In this document: positions 36,888-47,810 of the stretch, one piece after another
How positions within the stretch are numbered: the first letter of the stretch is position 1
How the letters are laid out: each line of letters begins with the position of its first letter
Assembly (NCBI GenBank): GCA_016714765.1
Contig: JADKCF010000010.1
Span: forward strand, 88,403 to 152,402
From: Saprospiraceae bacterium
GTDB taxonomy: Bacteria > Bacteroidota > Bacteroidia > Chitinophagales > Saprospiraceae
Direction of reading: 5' to 3'
DNA: 64,000 nt
Program-made: the position numbers and the translations under genes
The notes under the pieces: generated by a model
Told to the model about the DNA's origin: nothing
The model's input: only the letters and a program-made list of their open reading frames with translations
Databases searched by the model: none

Positions 36888-37976
36888 ATGAATCAGCGTT
36901 TGCTTTCTCTTGATGTGTTCCGTGGTATGACCATTTTTTTTATGATTGTAGTAAATACACCGGGGAGTTGGAATTATGTGTATGCACCCCTGCTTCACGC
37001 AAAGTGGAATGGATGTACGCCTACAGATCTGGTTTTCCCGTTTTTTATGTTTATCGTCGGGGTCTCGATGTCTATTTCCTATGACAAATTTAAGGGTGAG
37101 CCAAAACAGGCGTGGATAAAAAAAGCCATAATCAGAGGCGCTACTATCTTTGTGATAGGTCTTTTGCTCAACTGGTTTCCCTTTTATGATACAAACATTG
37201 CAGACTTGCGCATCTTTGGTGTTTTACAAAGGATTGGATTAGCTTTCATGGGAGCAGCTATCCTGATTGCCTTTATTTACGGTAAAAATATCTGGTATTT
37301 ACTGGCCACTATTTTACTTGCTTACTGGGCTATATTGCTTACAGCAGGAGATGGTGCACTTACTCTTGAAGGCAACCTAGTCAGGATTACTGACCTGGCA
37401 TTGTTTGGTGAAAACCATATTTACAAAGGATATGGCCTGCCTTTTGACCCTGAGGGACTTCTAAGTACAATTCCTGCTATCGGAACCATTCTACTTGGAT
37501 ATCTGGCAGGTAGACACATGATGGACTTTACAACCAATCAGGAGAAAATACAGTGGCTTCTGATGTTTGGGGTAGGTGGTATCATCATAGGGTTGATATG
37601 GTCGGCACTGGGTTTTCCGATCAACAAACCTATCTGGAGCAGTAGTTATGTCTTATACACTGGTGGTCTTGCTATGGTGCTACTTGCATGTATGATTTGG
37701 GTAATAGATGTGCATAAAATACAACACTGGACATATGTTTTTAAAGCTTTCGGGCAAAACCCGCTGGTTTGTTATGCACTTTCAGGGGTGATTGTAAAAA
37801 CAATTTTACTTATTCACATTGGAGAAAAAAATCTTTATGCCTGGTCGTATGACACGTTTTACCAAGCAGTATTTGGAAATTATTTGGGTTCGCTGATGTT
37901 TGCTTTAAGTTTTGTGTTGTTGATTTGGGCTTTTGCTTGGTGGATGGATAGAAAAGGTATGATTGTCAAGGTTTAA
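36888..37976 (+). CDS. HGSNAT/NagX-like membrane acyltransferase family protein
   Basis: Inner-membrane protein of 362 aa with about ten helices. The opening LSLDVFRGMTIFFMIVVN and the following CTPTDLVFPFFMFIVGVSMS are hallmarks of the heparan-alpha-glucosaminide N-acetyltransferase / DUF5009 family. A conserved His lies in LLHAKWNG. Members are thought to transfer acetyl groups across the membrane to amino-sugars. Bacterial members often sit in glycan-utilisation loci; here the sugar operon is close but on the opposite strand, and the next genes are gldH and a GT-C protein. Acceptor sugar unknown. Confidence 0.82.
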   Translation: MNQRLLSLDVFRGMTIFFMIVVNTPGSWNYVYAPLLHAKWNGCTPTDLVFPFFMFIVGVSMSISYDKFKGEPKQAWIKKAIIRGATIFVIGLLLNWFPFYDTNIADLRIFGVLQRIGLAFMGAAILIAFIYGKNIWYLLATILLAYWAILLTAGDGALTLEGNLVRITDLALFGENHIYKGYGLPFDPEGLLSTIPAIGTILLGYLAGRHMMDFTTNQEKIQWLLMFGVGGIIIGLIWSALGFPINKPIWSSSYVLYTGGLAMVLLACMIWVIDVHKIQHWTYVFKAFGQNPLVCYALSGVIVKTILLIHIGEKNLYAWSYDTFYQAVFGNYLGSLMFALSFVLLIWAFAWWMDRKGMIVKV

Positions 37977-38007
37977 ATTATTTTTTTGTACTTTTTGTTA
38001 AAATTTT

Positions 38008-38472
38008 ATGAGCTTGAAAAATATTTTGCTGGCTACCTTTTTTTTATTGGGGATGATCGGCTGTGGTCCTGTCACCATATATGATCATAAAGAGAATATT
38101 TCTGAGCCCTGGACTTACACACGACCTGTCAGATTTGATTATACTATAAAAGATATAGACGTTCCATATGAACTGGTTGTGACTGTAAGTCATAGTCAGG
38201 CCTTTCAGCATAAAAATATTTATGTCAACGCCACCACTATATTTCCGGATGGTTCCAAAACCACACATCCTTTATCGCTTCAGCTGACAAATGAAGCCGG
38301 TGACTGGGCAGGGAAGTGTAGTAGTAATGATTGTGATGCGGCCATCACCATGTCATCTGGAGCATACTATAAGTCTGCCGGAAAATATGCCCTCATATTT
38401 GACCAATATTCTCGCAGGGATAGTCTTGAAGGCATTACCGCATTGGCGATGAAAATTACAAAATCCCAATAA
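38008..38472 (+). CDS. gldH: Gliding motility lipoprotein GldH
   Basis: Lipoprotein of 154 aa needed for gliding motility and linked to type 9 secretion in Bacteroidota. Lipobox LGMIGCG with Cys19. The body is a predicted beta-sandwich with characteristic segments RPVRFDYTIKDIDVPYELVVTV, and near the end KYALIFDQYS followed by GITALAMKI. It matches the family in length and layout. The gene is 31 bp after the acyltransferase and 8 bp before the GT-C protein, so the three are probably one transcript. Together with sprA in the same window it suggests a functional gliding/T9SS apparatus. Confidence 0.88.
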   Translation: MSLKNILLATFFLLGMIGCGPVTIYDHKENISEPWTYTRPVRFDYTIKDIDVPYELVVTVSHSQAFQHKNIYVNATTIFPDGSKTTHPLSLQLTNEAGDWAGKCSSNDCDAAITMSSGAYYKSAGKYALIFDQYSRRDSLEGITALAMKITKSQ

Positions 38473-38480
38473 TCATTCTG

Positions 38481-39907
38481 ATGCCTGCATTCACAAAAGA
38501 TAAAGCTGTAAAATTCCTGCTTTGGATCATTTTTGTTTCTGTGTTGGGATATCTAAAACTGGCCCACCACGAACTGTGGAAAGATGAGTGGCAAGCCTGG
38601 TTTGTAGCAAAAGATAAAAGTTTGGGAGATATTTTTTCCTTTCTATATTATGAAGGACACCCGGCACTCTGGTATATATACTTAAAAATCTTTACCCTGT
38701 TCACTGGATTGGCAAATTCAGTCGTTTTGATAAGTGTAGCGCATTTGATGACAGTCGCTGCGGGGTTGTATTTTCTATTGGTAAAATCCCGTCTTCCTTT
38801 GGTCCTGTCTATCTTACTTTCGTTATCATACTTTATATTTTTTGAATATGGTTTAGTCAACAGAGGGTATTTTCTGGTAATCACATTTGTATTGTGGGCT
38901 GCCTGGCTTCTAAGAAAAGAGCATTATTCTCGATCTGAGATGGGTATAATCCTGTTTTTGTTATGTCAAACCGAAGTTTATGGTACTTTGATGGCCATAG
39001 CCCTGGGCTTTTACATTTTTTTGAATGAAGAAAAAAAATGGTCATGGTGGAGTCAAAAGGACATTGTCGGCTTGATGGCAGGTATTGTAGTTTTTATCAT
39101 ATCTGTTTTTCCGCGTGCTTCGGGACACGTTGCAAGGACACGAGGGAAAGAACTGGATTTTGTCGATAATGCATTGACCTCGTGGCAAGGAAATCTCAGC
39201 AACACTTACATGATAGGATCTACTCCTGATACATTTACATACGGGTGGAGTGTCCTGGGTATTGTATTGTCGGTCATATGTCTGGCAGGACTATTTATCG
39301 TCTTCAAACCACATAAAAAACTTATGCTGACGTTTGGATTTTTTGTGGTCATGATGATGTCTTTTAGTTTTTTATATTTCTAGGCGGTATCAGACAGTGG
39401 GGTATGGGCTTTGTATTTTTTATAGCCATGCTGGAGATCAGAGGTTTTGATATAAAAAAGGAATGGCTGGCTGGCGTTATCATAGGGGTCTTTTGCCTGT
39501 TTAATGTGATACATGGTGTCAAGGCTGTGAAGGAAGATATCAAAATTCCTTTTACCAATGCTGAAAAAACAGGGTGGTTTATCCGTGATAAAATTCCTCC
39601 TCGGGTGCCTGTTGTCGCCATCAACAAGTTTGAGGCTACTCCGGTGGTCGGTTATGCTGACCGCAAATTTTTTGAATTGCCGGATGGATCGGCCTTTAGC
39701 TACTTCAGGTGGGTAGATAAAATCTATATCCCTACAGAAAATGAACTAAAATTATTTGGAAAATTTAAATCTGTGGGAGGTGTTGTAGTCTTGTCACCAA
39801 CTCCACTTGACAGCTTGAGATACCCTACTGCAAAATTATGGCAAAAATTCGATCAGCTCAGTTACAAAAACGAAAATTACTATCTGTACAGCCTTCCCGT
39901 AAAATGA
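38481..39907 (+). CDS. GT-C type multi-pass membrane protein, frameshifted as sequenced
   Basis: Polytopic membrane protein resembling lipid-sugar-dependent glycosyltransferases. The first loop has acidic ELWKDEWQAW followed by EGHPALWY, like the DE and HPP motifs of ArnT/PMT-like GT-C enzymes. The frame stops at 39383, but adding one T to the T6 run at 39368-39373 continues it (FFIFLGGIRQWGMGF) to 39907, giving about 475 aa. About ten membrane helices precede a soluble C-terminal region of some 120 residues. It is 8 bp after gldH. Specific donor and acceptor are unknown. Confidence 0.75.
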
Positions 39908-40080
39908 AGTGATTCGAATGATTATATGACCAAGTAGTTAGCTTAGGCTTCAGAATTTTAACCCGCAAGGGTAGTCTACAACAAGGAATTTAAATGGAGA
40001 ACTGTGACCAACATAAAGTTACGTGTTCCTGTAGTTCATTTCTCTTTCGGATTTTGGGGTAAAAATCAGACTTTTATAGT

Positions 40081-40125
40081 AGAACAAAGAAATCAGTGAT
40101 TGTATCTTTCTGATTTCTTTGTTCT
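40081..40125. terminator. Bidirectional terminator between the GT-C gene and sprA
   Basis: Perfect 16-bp stem (40081-40096 paired with 40110-40125) with a 13-nt loop, followed on the plus strand by GTTTT. It lies between two convergent genes, 22 bp from the sprA stop, so it can serve both; it is AT-rich. The longest perfect hairpin I saw in the window. Confidence 0.8.
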
Positions 40126-40147
40126 GTTTTAGCCTGTGGGATAAATT

Positions 40148-43100
40148 TTAATTGATATTAAACCTGAGGGTGACTCCTGATCTAATCGTAGTGACAGGGA
40201 ATGACAACGATGTCCGTGGTGTAATTTTGGAATAATCAAAGTAGAATCTCAATGCCAGATTTTTGTTTACGTCATACTCTACAGTGGGGTTGAGTGTGAC
40301 CGTTTTATTACCTCTGTCTGCCTGAGCGTCTATGCCCGAAAGTAAGTCATAAATCTGATTGATATCATCTCTAAGCGAATAACTGAAATTAATCCTTATG
40401 TCTCTACCCTTGGCCACGGAGCCTTTATCTTTACTGAATTTGTCCACTAAGCCACCTTTTTTAGTGTCATCTGATTCTTCAGTATCTCCATCGCCCTTTT
40501 TGGTCTTTTTAGATTTCTTGGATTTTTTTGTTTTGCTGAATGATTTAAAATTTTTGATAATATAACCTCCACCAATGACTATTTCCTTGCTTTTATTTTC
40601 TCTGAGTTGAGTGATACCCAATTCGAGATTTCTGGTCACCTTATACTCAAAGTCAAATTTCATATCCTTGACCGTTTTAACGCTTATGCCTAACACCGGT
40701 ACAAATTGCTCCTGAATACTGACCGCGGGTATTTCCAGTCTCGAGTAATAGTTGTTATTGGGGGACAACTCCGTCAAAGGACTATTGGCATCATAATTAG
40801 GGGAAGTCTGAAAGTTGCTAACCCTGATAGTAGATGAATAGCCATGTTTGATAGTAATGTTTGAAAATGCCTTATTAAACATTTTTAGTTTGGATAAACC
40901 TGTATAATTGAGCTGCCAGTTAGGTCTTGGTATGTAGGTATTACTTGAAATTACTCTTTGTTGGTCCAGCGCTACATCAAAAGCTGACTTTCTGGTATAC
41001 GCGGCTATAAAAGCCGGAACAGTAACATTGTTTTGTGTCGGACCATAACCTCCGGCATAGGATGGATCTGCAGGGTGAACACCAGGGTTTTGTACATTGG
41101 GTAGTCTTCTGGAAATGATTTCTCTGTTTTCCTTAAACTGATTGTAAAGCCCAAAACTATTATCAAATAAGGTATTGAGTGCAAAATAGGAGGCATCAAA
41201 TGAACCTACATCATATTTGGCCAACTGAAGAAATTTTTTCTCACCATCCATCACCTTTTTTCTGAAAACTTCAGTATGAGATTCCTGATAATTTTTCTTG
41301 AATGACACATCGATACTAAACTCTTTGAATGGCTCAATAATCCATTTGGAGTCAAAAGATTGTCTCTTGGTCTGAGTCAGCGCATCATTGAAATTGGAAC
41401 TGGAGTTAAACCATTGACTATTATTCTGAAGCCAATTGTCAGGTCCTGATATCCGTGGTTGGACACCAGCAGCAAAATCCCAGCCCGGTGCTGAAAAGCC
41501 CTCGCTAAGTCCAAGCAGTGAAGACTGTGGCATAAATCCTGGTATGATGGTCGTACGATCGTCTTTGTAATTAAACTTGACCGATCTGACAAGCATCAAG
41601 GGTCTAAGCATAACCCTTTCAGCCAATGAAGGGTCTTTGGGTTTGTCCTCTTTTCCATCTTTTTTGGATTTTTTATCGTCTCCTTTTTCTCCGCTACCTT
41701 CCGCTTTGGCCAGGCTATCATCTTTTTTCAGTTCCACTTCATCCCCTTTTCCTTTAGAGGATACTTTTTTAGTCCTGACAGGTGGGGTAGCTGCTTTATT
41801 TCTTGGTTTAGCCGCTTTGCCCGTTTCGATAGATTTGAGGTAAGCAGATTTGCTATACAGCTTGCTGAAGTCAAATGTCACATTGAAACTTGCATTCTGA
41901 CCATTTCTGATGGTATTGCCCAGTGGCGTACCCAGATCGTCGATCGTGATGAGACTACCCCCTTCCCAGGCATACTCTGCCTTGTAATCTGCTCCGGCAT
42001 TGATCCAGTCTAAAATCGGTAGGCTCTTAAATGGTAATTTATAATTGAGAGATACATTGTGAACATAATTTTTAGACCTGCCCAGACTCTTAAGTTTCAT
42101 ATTTCTATACTTTGTGGCATAGTTTGGATCGTCTGTTGCTATAATTTTGGAGTAGCTGATGCTGTCTTCATTAAATGTGGATCCCCTCTCATCCACCCAG
42201 GTTCTTTCTGATGCCAAATTGGCAATACCTACCTGTCTCAGCTGATCTACTATGGAGTTGGTATTGGCCCGAAATCCAAATCTCAGGGACTTGGCAAAAT
42301 CCCAGTCTAAAACATAATTTCTCTCCCAGTTAAATCTTCGATCATCAAATACAAACTGTGGTGTGGAAGGCAATCTGAAAGTCCTTGTATTATTCTGGTC
42401 AATCATCCTGCTGGTGAAGGAAAAATTATTGGGCAGAAGGCTGAAATTGAAATCAGAGAGTATTTTGAGCGCCTTTACTTTTATAAATTTTAGCGGCTCG
42501 ATGTATGTCGATTTTCTGGTATAAACATAATCAAGGCCTACGGATTGCTGTATGGATTTATCTTCACGTATGATAGGGTCTGACTTGGTGTTTTCAGTAT
42601 ATGCATACGATACAGACAGATTGGATGGAGACCAGGGTTTTCCGGTGCCGCCTGCTTGGGTCTTGATATTAGTAAGGTTAAAAGTCTTGATCGTCATCTG
42701 CTTTCTGGCCACCTCACTGATAGAATCCCGCTTGCCTGCATCTTGTATCAGGGAAAGTTTTTCACCTACTTCGATATCCTGATCAAATGGGTCGAATTGT
42801 GGTGTAATAAGTGTTTTTTGATATTGAGCATATACCGGGATAGTAAGCTGGAGGGCTTTGGGCAATATTTTTCCAGCATCCAAATTGGCTGCTACGTCAT
42901 ACTGTATGGTTTCTTCCCTGTTTCGTTCCAGCAATCTTTTGTCCAAAGCTCCGAAACCTATACTGCTATAAATGCCTGAAAAATTCAATTCTCCCAGGTC
43001 AGCCATCTGTACCTGCAGTTTGGCTTGTGCGGCTACACCTCCTGACTCAGCAAATCCTGTAACCCTAAGCTCATTAACCCAAACTTCACCATTGTACTGT

Positions 43101-46100
43101 GCAGTTTTATCTTTATTTCTGATCCCTATCTGAAAGACTTTTACAGCTCCCAGTGATGGGTTACCCACCATTCTTACTATGTCCCCTTTTTCAGGGTTTA
43201 CTACCATTTCTATAGTATCTCTTGCATTGATACTATTGCTAATTCTAAATTTTTTGAGGGCAAGTAAACTATCCAGCGGAATATTTATATAATTATGATC
43301 CGGCCATACATTCTGCTGAGTATGCTGGGATGAAGCTCCTCCGAATTCTTTGGACATCGTAAGAGGCAATTCGTATTCATAAAAATTATTGGCAGCTTTG
43401 GTTTTCGAGGTGGTATTGCTGCTATTATCAAAATCCTTTCCTATTCTGACCACTATTGCCAGCTTTCTATCCTCAATGGGCGGGCCATCTTTTGCTCTTT
43501 CGGCATGCACAAACATCTGCAATCTCTTATACAATGCAAGATTGACATTGGCAAGCTTGGTCATGCTCACCTCACAATCATCAGGTAGCTTTTTAAACTT
43601 CATAACTATAGAACGCTCATCCTGCAACAGTTGGGCAAATGTTCCAAAAGATTGAGTCCTTACTACTCCTTTTGGCGTTACATAGTTAAATGGCAGCTTA
43701 CCTGAGTTTTCCTCTATACCCACGTCGTCTATGCTGAATTCAATACTTGTGGGATCACAGTCTGTACAACAGTTTGGTTTTTGTTTTCGCCATTGGCTCC
43801 TTTGCAACTGAAAATCTGCCAGTCTGAATGTTTTGGCTGTTCTGAAATTAGTCAGATACATTCTCATAAACTGTATAGCCCTGAATCCGGCTATACCATT
43901 CACTGGAATGCCTGCATTTATAGGTACCTGAAATCTGTACCATTTTTCGACCTTTCCGCTGGGTGCTGTCACCAGAGTAGTCTGTCTGTAGTGGTTCCCA
44001 AGAATAGAAGTATCCAATTCGTTGGTGCCCGGTATTTTTTTGATCAATATTTTATATTCATAAAAGGCTTCATTCTGGTCCAGCGATTTGTTATTGTTGA
44101 TGTCTTCTGAATCAGGGTATCTATTACCTCTTACAAATTGATTGGCGTCACTATTATTGAGTGGTGCATTGCCTTCAGGGCCGTTGAACCTTTTCATTCT
44201 GTCAAGGAGTCTTGGCTCACCACTGAGTGATTGATCATTGAAAAAAAGAAAGTCATCATTGGATGGGTCTGTAGCTACATCCGGCAGACTGGCTACATTG
44301 TTTTCTATAAGCCAGGATTGGAATTTTTTTGACTCATCCTCGTTATTTATTCCATCAAAACCCAAGTCCTGCGATTTGCCTTCCTGGAGATCAAAACCAT
44401 TTACCAAAGGTATACTCACCGTAGCCCGTCCAAAAGTAGTATTGGTCGTCGGTACTTTTCTTTGTGTGGTAGGGATGGCGTTTTCGAAAAAAAGAAAATT
44501 GTCTTTTATGATATCTTCAGAAATGCTTCCAAGATTAAATATGATTTCTCCTTCTTCATCATCAGGATGTTCTATGCCGTCACCTCTGTCCATAAATGGA
44601 TTCAGCATCCAGAATTCGATACTTTCGTAGTTGGCGGCTTCAAAATCTGAGTTTTGAAAATATCGCATGATTCCTCCCCATCTTTTTTCCGGATTATTGA
44701 GGACTATTTTATTGTTTTGAACAGTAAATCCATGCCCACCTGCTGCCGTTATACCACCACGGGTTTCAAAATTGTAGGGTCCCCTTTCGCTCGGATAGTA
44801 ACTAAGGTCAAAGGTAAACAATTGTTGTTGGCCTGGCTGTACTTGTCTGTTAGTAAACAATTCGGTTTGCTGTATGATCCTGGTATATGGATTGAGGTTA
44901 TCTTCGCTCGTCCGTCTGGTGCCCAGGTCAAGAGAATACCAGTTGAGTTTTGCCCTATTGGCACCGTAAGCAAGACTATTATCTATAGAAGCTTCTGGGA
45001 AAGTATTTCTGGATAGGGCTGTGATGGATGGAGTACTGGAAAGTGTCCATTGGTTGTAGTTAAATCCACCCAGGTTTAGATTGGTGATTGCGCCTTCGAA
45101 ATCATCTATATTGGCTATACCCGTGTCATCAAAATCTGTATTGATTGCTTTGGAGTGTCCGGGCAAAATTCCGGCAACCTCTGCTGTCAGATTGATATTG
45201 GATTTTTCGCTGGTACTGTAAAAGGGCAATTTATTGATCATTCTAGTCACCCACGCAGACTGATCGTTATAGTTGTAATCCAGTCCGAAAATTCGGTTGT
45301 TGATAGGGTCATCCCCTACATTCACTTTTTGGGTAAATGGCCTTTCGTACAATCTGAGATAAGTGGCACCTAGACTGGATTTTTTATTGAACTGATAGTC
45401 AGCCCTGAGGCCGAGCATATTTTTTTGTTGGAGGCTGAAGAGGGAGTTGTCTTCAAACCTGACATCTATAGGTGTACCCTGAGCGAGATAGGTATCATTG
45501 ATAATCCGAAGCCTGCCCAACGAATAATCGATTTCATAGTCCTGACCTTCTACCAGTTGTTTTCCTCCTGCAGATACCCTTACAGAGCCTTGAGGTACAA
45601 AAGGACCCAGAGGTATCTCTCCATTATTGGCGGTGGATTTTACTTTACCCACCATTCTGAATTTATTTTTGGATAGGTTTTGTGCAGCTATACTGATGGT
45701 TGTATCATAGAGTTCCTGATATCGGTATTTGGCAAGGAGTAAGGAGTCCTTCACATTGGTGCCCGGTATGTAATTGTTGATATTGGACGCACTCAGGTGA
45801 CTTCCGAATGGCTCCAGAACAGGAAATACCACACTACCACTCCTCTCAATGACAGTTACACCTTGTATGTAATCAAAATATCCATCGGGTTGTGGATCCC
45901 CGAATCTGTTGAGTCTGTCCAGGTTAAACAATTGTAATAATGGCAGTCGACTGAGTTCTGTTTCAGGAAGGTACTTTTTAAGTGATCCGTCATTATAGTC
46001 ATCTTCATAAAAAACATCAAACTGAAAGTCCTGCTGATTGAGCTGATTCGTACGCAGGTTGTATACGTTTTTCATCATCAGGTCCCACATTGGCGAAGTG

Positions 46101-47692
46101 GTGATCTGATTGGTAGACTTCAGTAATTTGACAAAAAACACTTTTGGCGGCTCTATCCTGGTGGTGTCTGTCTGACTTCCAGGCTGTACTGAAGAAGCTG
46201 ATAGTTGACCTACCTGATACAAGGTGTCACAGTTGGAGGTATAATAATAATTGTATGCGACACCTAGTACCTGATTTGGCCTGAGTCTGAAATTGAGTGA
46301 TAAGGTTCCTAATTTGGGATGATAGGTATATTCTGACGATGCTAACCTGCGGCCTCTGAATACTTCGAAATCTCTTGTTCTTTTCAGGTTAAAATCAGGT
46401 CCAGAGAGTTGTTTTGCCACTTCATCGATATCTGCAATGTCGTCACTTTTCAATATTCTGGAATATATATTATTGGCCCCATTTCGTGGCAGACAGTTGC
46501 CCAGATCGTCCTTAGCCTTGCAATTGATTTGTGCATTGGCGGGAATAGATGTAAAATTATCAGCATCGGGTTCGCCAAGGTCCGCGATAGCCGTGACCAT
46601 GGTGGAGTTGTCCTGATACTCGGGCCTGTCATCAGATATCCAAACTTCTATTTGTGCAATCTGATGTGGCGTACCGATGTATGGTATGTTGCTAAGATTT
46701 CTTTCGTATGAATCCCTGTTGTAGTGTGACAGAAAGAAATGCCTGTTTTCGTCGTATTCATTGGGAGTTATAGTAAACTCCTGAACAGATACACCATTTT
46801 CTACTTTTATGTTAGTAGATCTGGAGCGCTGTTGTGACATGAGTCCTGTCAGCCTTAATTTTCCGAACTGAACTTCTGTCTTCAGTCCAAAAAGACTTTG
46901 TGCCCCCTGTATAAGATTGCCCCTCAGAGGCAAACTGACGTTACCCGCTTCTATTTTTTTAATGATATCATCTTCTGAAAAAGCATCAGAATCGAATCCT
47001 ATTTTTATTTGTCTGTCAAAATCAAAAGTGGATTGTGTATCATAGTTAAACTTCAGGTCCAGCTTTTTACCGATTTTACCATCTACATTCATTTTTATGA
47101 GGGGCGTCGGAAAATCAGGTTGACTCTGCCTTTGAGCCTGTATGGGTAACTGAGGATCTCGTCTCCTGCTGTAGAGCCACCCCACACTCAGGTCTACACT
47201 ACCCTGTGGTTGTATATTTACTTCTGTACCTCCGAAAAGCCTATCTACAAGACTGTTTTGGATATCCACTTTATCCATCGGATCTATTCTTCCGGAGCGT
47301 GATTTTTTGTCAGATTTGATACCTGCAAGTGTGTTGAAATATTGTTTTTCCTGTTCTTTGGCTCTATAATCCAGATATTCATCAAAAGTCATGTAAGTGG
47401 GCGTCCTGTAATATTCGTCTCCTATTTTTTCCATGATGACGTACTGTCCTGTTGCAGGATCATATTCTACTTTTTGATTTATCTCTTTTGTGACTATATC
47501 AAAAGGATTGTTTTTCTTGTCTGTGATATAATCACCTTTTCTGTCGACGAGTGGTATAGTATCTGCCGGAATAATGTAATCATATTCTAAAAGATACGGA
47601 TCCGGAAGGTTGTATCCAGGTAAAGTAGCAAACATGCTCATTACAACACTACAACTAAAAAATATAATAAAAATACCCTGTTTCAAACTCAT
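40148..47692 (-). CDS. sprA: SprA, outer-membrane translocon of the type 9 secretion system
   Basis: Giant outer-membrane beta-barrel (2514 aa) that forms the T9SS export channel and is needed for gliding adhesin secretion. A signal peptide covers about 1-23. The next residues (about 40-120) and the repeated motifs VNIQPQGSVDLSVGWLYSR and KLDLKFNYDTQSTFDF are hallmarks. Dozens of amphipathic strands follow to a C-terminus LRFNIN ending in an aromatic-flanked strand. Two lysine/acid-rich stretches (a long one containing KKDDSLAKAEGSGEKGDD and one with KKSKKSKKTKKGDGDTEESD) are probably loops. ruvA lies just upstream, a common Bacteroidota order. No frameshift over 7.5 kb. Confidence 0.95.
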   Translation of the reverse strand: MSLKQGIFIIFFSCSVVMSMFATLPGYNLPDPYLLEYDYIIPADTIPLVDRKGDYITDKKNNPFDIVTKEINQKVEYDPATGQYVIMEKIGDEYYRTPTYMTFDEYLDYRAKEQEKQYFNTLAGIKSDKKSRSGRIDPMDKVDIQNSLVDRLFGGTEVNIQPQGSVDLSVGWLYSRRRDPQLPIQAQRQSQPDFPTPLIKMNVDGKIGKKLDLKFNYDTQSTFDFDRQIKIGFDSDAFSEDDIIKKIEAGNVSLPLRGNLIQGAQSLFGLKTEVQFGKLRLTGLMSQQRSRSTNIKVENGVSVQEFTITPNEYDENRHFFLSHYNRDSYERNLSNIPYIGTPHQIAQIEVWISDDRPEYQDNSTMVTAIADLGEPDADNFTSIPANAQINCKAKDDLGNCLPRNGANNIYSRILKSDDIADIDEVAKQLSGPDFNLKRTRDFEVFRGRRLASSEYTYHPKLGTLSLNFRLRPNQVLGVAYNYYYTSNCDTLYQVGQLSASSVQPGSQTDTTRIEPPKVFFVKLLKSTNQITTSPMWDLMMKNVYNLRTNQLNQQDFQFDVFYEDDYNDGSLKKYLPETELSRLPLLQLFNLDRLNRFGDPQPDGYFDYIQGVTVIERSGSVVFPVLEPFGSHLSASNINNYIPGTNVKDSLLLAKYRYQELYDTTISIAAQNLSKNKFRMVGKVKSTANNGEIPLGPFVPQGSVRVSAGGKQLVEGQDYEIDYSLGRLRIINDTYLAQGTPIDVRFEDNSLFSLQQKNMLGLRADYQFNKKSSLGATYLRLYERPFTQKVNVGDDPINNRIFGLDYNYNDQSAWVTRMINKLPFYSTSEKSNINLTAEVAGILPGHSKAINTDFDDTGIANIDDFEGAITNLNLGGFNYNQWTLSSTPSITALSRNTFPEASIDNSLAYGANRAKLNWYSLDLGTRRTSEDNLNPYTRIIQQTELFTNRQVQPGQQQLFTFDLSYYPSERGPYNFETRGGITAAGGHGFTVQNNKIVLNNPEKRWGGIMRYFQNSDFEAANYESIEFWMLNPFMDRGDGIEHPDDEEGEIIFNLGSISEDIIKDNFLFFENAIPTTQRKVPTTNTTFGRATVSIPLVNGFDLQEGKSQDLGFDGINNEDESKKFQSWLIENNVASLPDVATDPSNDDFLFFNDQSLSGEPRLLDRMKRFNGPEGNAPLNNSDANQFVRGNRYPDSEDINNNKSLDQNEAFYEYKILIKKIPGTNELDTSILGNHYRQTTLVTAPSGKVEKWYRFQVPINAGIPVNGIAGFRAIQFMRMYLTNFRTAKTFRLADFQLQRSQWRKQKPNCCTDCDPTSIEFSIDDVGIEENSGKLPFNYVTPKGVVRTQSFGTFAQLLQDERSIVMKFKKLPDDCEVSMTKLANVNLALYKRLQMFVHAERAKDGPPIEDRKLAIVVRIGKDFDNSSNTTSKTKAANNFYEYELPLTMSKEFGGASSQHTQQNVWPDHNYINIPLDSLLALKKFRISNSINARDTIEMVVNPEKGDIVRMVGNPSLGAVKVFQIGIRNKDKTAQYNGEVWVNELRVTGFAESGGVAAQAKLQVQMADLGELNFSGIYSSIGFGALDKRLLERNREETIQYDVAANLDAGKILPKALQLTIPVYAQYQKTLITPQFDPFDQDIEVGEKLSLIQDAGKRDSISEVARKQMTIKTFNLTNIKTQAGGTGKPWSPSNLSVSYAYTENTKSDPIIREDKSIQQSVGLDYVYTRKSTYIEPLKFIKVKALKILSDFNFSLLPNNFSFTSRMIDQNNTRTFRLPSTPQFVFDDRRFNWERNYVLDWDFAKSLRFGFRANTNSIVDQLRQVGIANLASERTWVDERGSTFNEDSISYSKIIATDDPNYATKYRNMKLKSLGRSKNYVHNVSLNYKLPFKSLPILDWINAGADYKAEYAWEGGSLITIDDLGTPLGNTIRNGQNASFNVTFDFSKLYSKSAYLKSIETGKAAKPRNKAATPPVRTKKVSSKGKGDEVELKKDDSLAKAEGSGEKGDDKKSKKDGKEDKPKDPSLAERVMLRPLMLVRSVKFNYKDDRTTIIPGFMPQSSLLGLSEGFSAPGWDFAAGVQPRISGPDNWLQNNSQWFNSSSNFNDALTQTKRQSFDSKWIIEPFKEFSIDVSFKKNYQESHTEVFRKKVMDGEKKFLQLAKYDVGSFDASYFALNTLFDNSFGLYNQFKENREIISRRLPNVQNPGVHPADPSYAGGYGPTQNNVTVPAFIAAYTRKSAFDVALDQQRVISSNTYIPRPNWQLNYTGLSKLKMFNKAFSNITIKHGYSSTIRVSNFQTSPNYDANSPLTELSPNNNYYSRLEIPAVSIQEQFVPVLGISVKTVKDMKFDFEYKVTRNLELGITQLRENKSKEIVIGGGYIIKNFKSFSKTKKSKKSKKTKKGDGDTEESDDTKKGGLVDKFSKDKGSVAKGRDIRINFSYSLRDDINQIYDLLSGIDAQADRGNKTVTLNPTVEYDVNKNLALRFYFDYSKITPRTSLSFPVTTIRSGVTLRFNIN

Positions 47693-47810
47693 ATAAATAC
47701 TGCTAATTATTATAATTTATCCACCATTCAGATTAGGTAGTAAATAAACATCTGACTATAACGTGATTTTTGTAAGTTCTCGTATATATTATTTCATAAA
47801 AAATAGAAAA

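Noticed and set aside
44238..44630. 130-codon plus-strand frame inside sprA
   Set aside because: Antisense shadow of a strongly conserved sprA region; the encoded sequence is low-complexity and serine-rich without family features.
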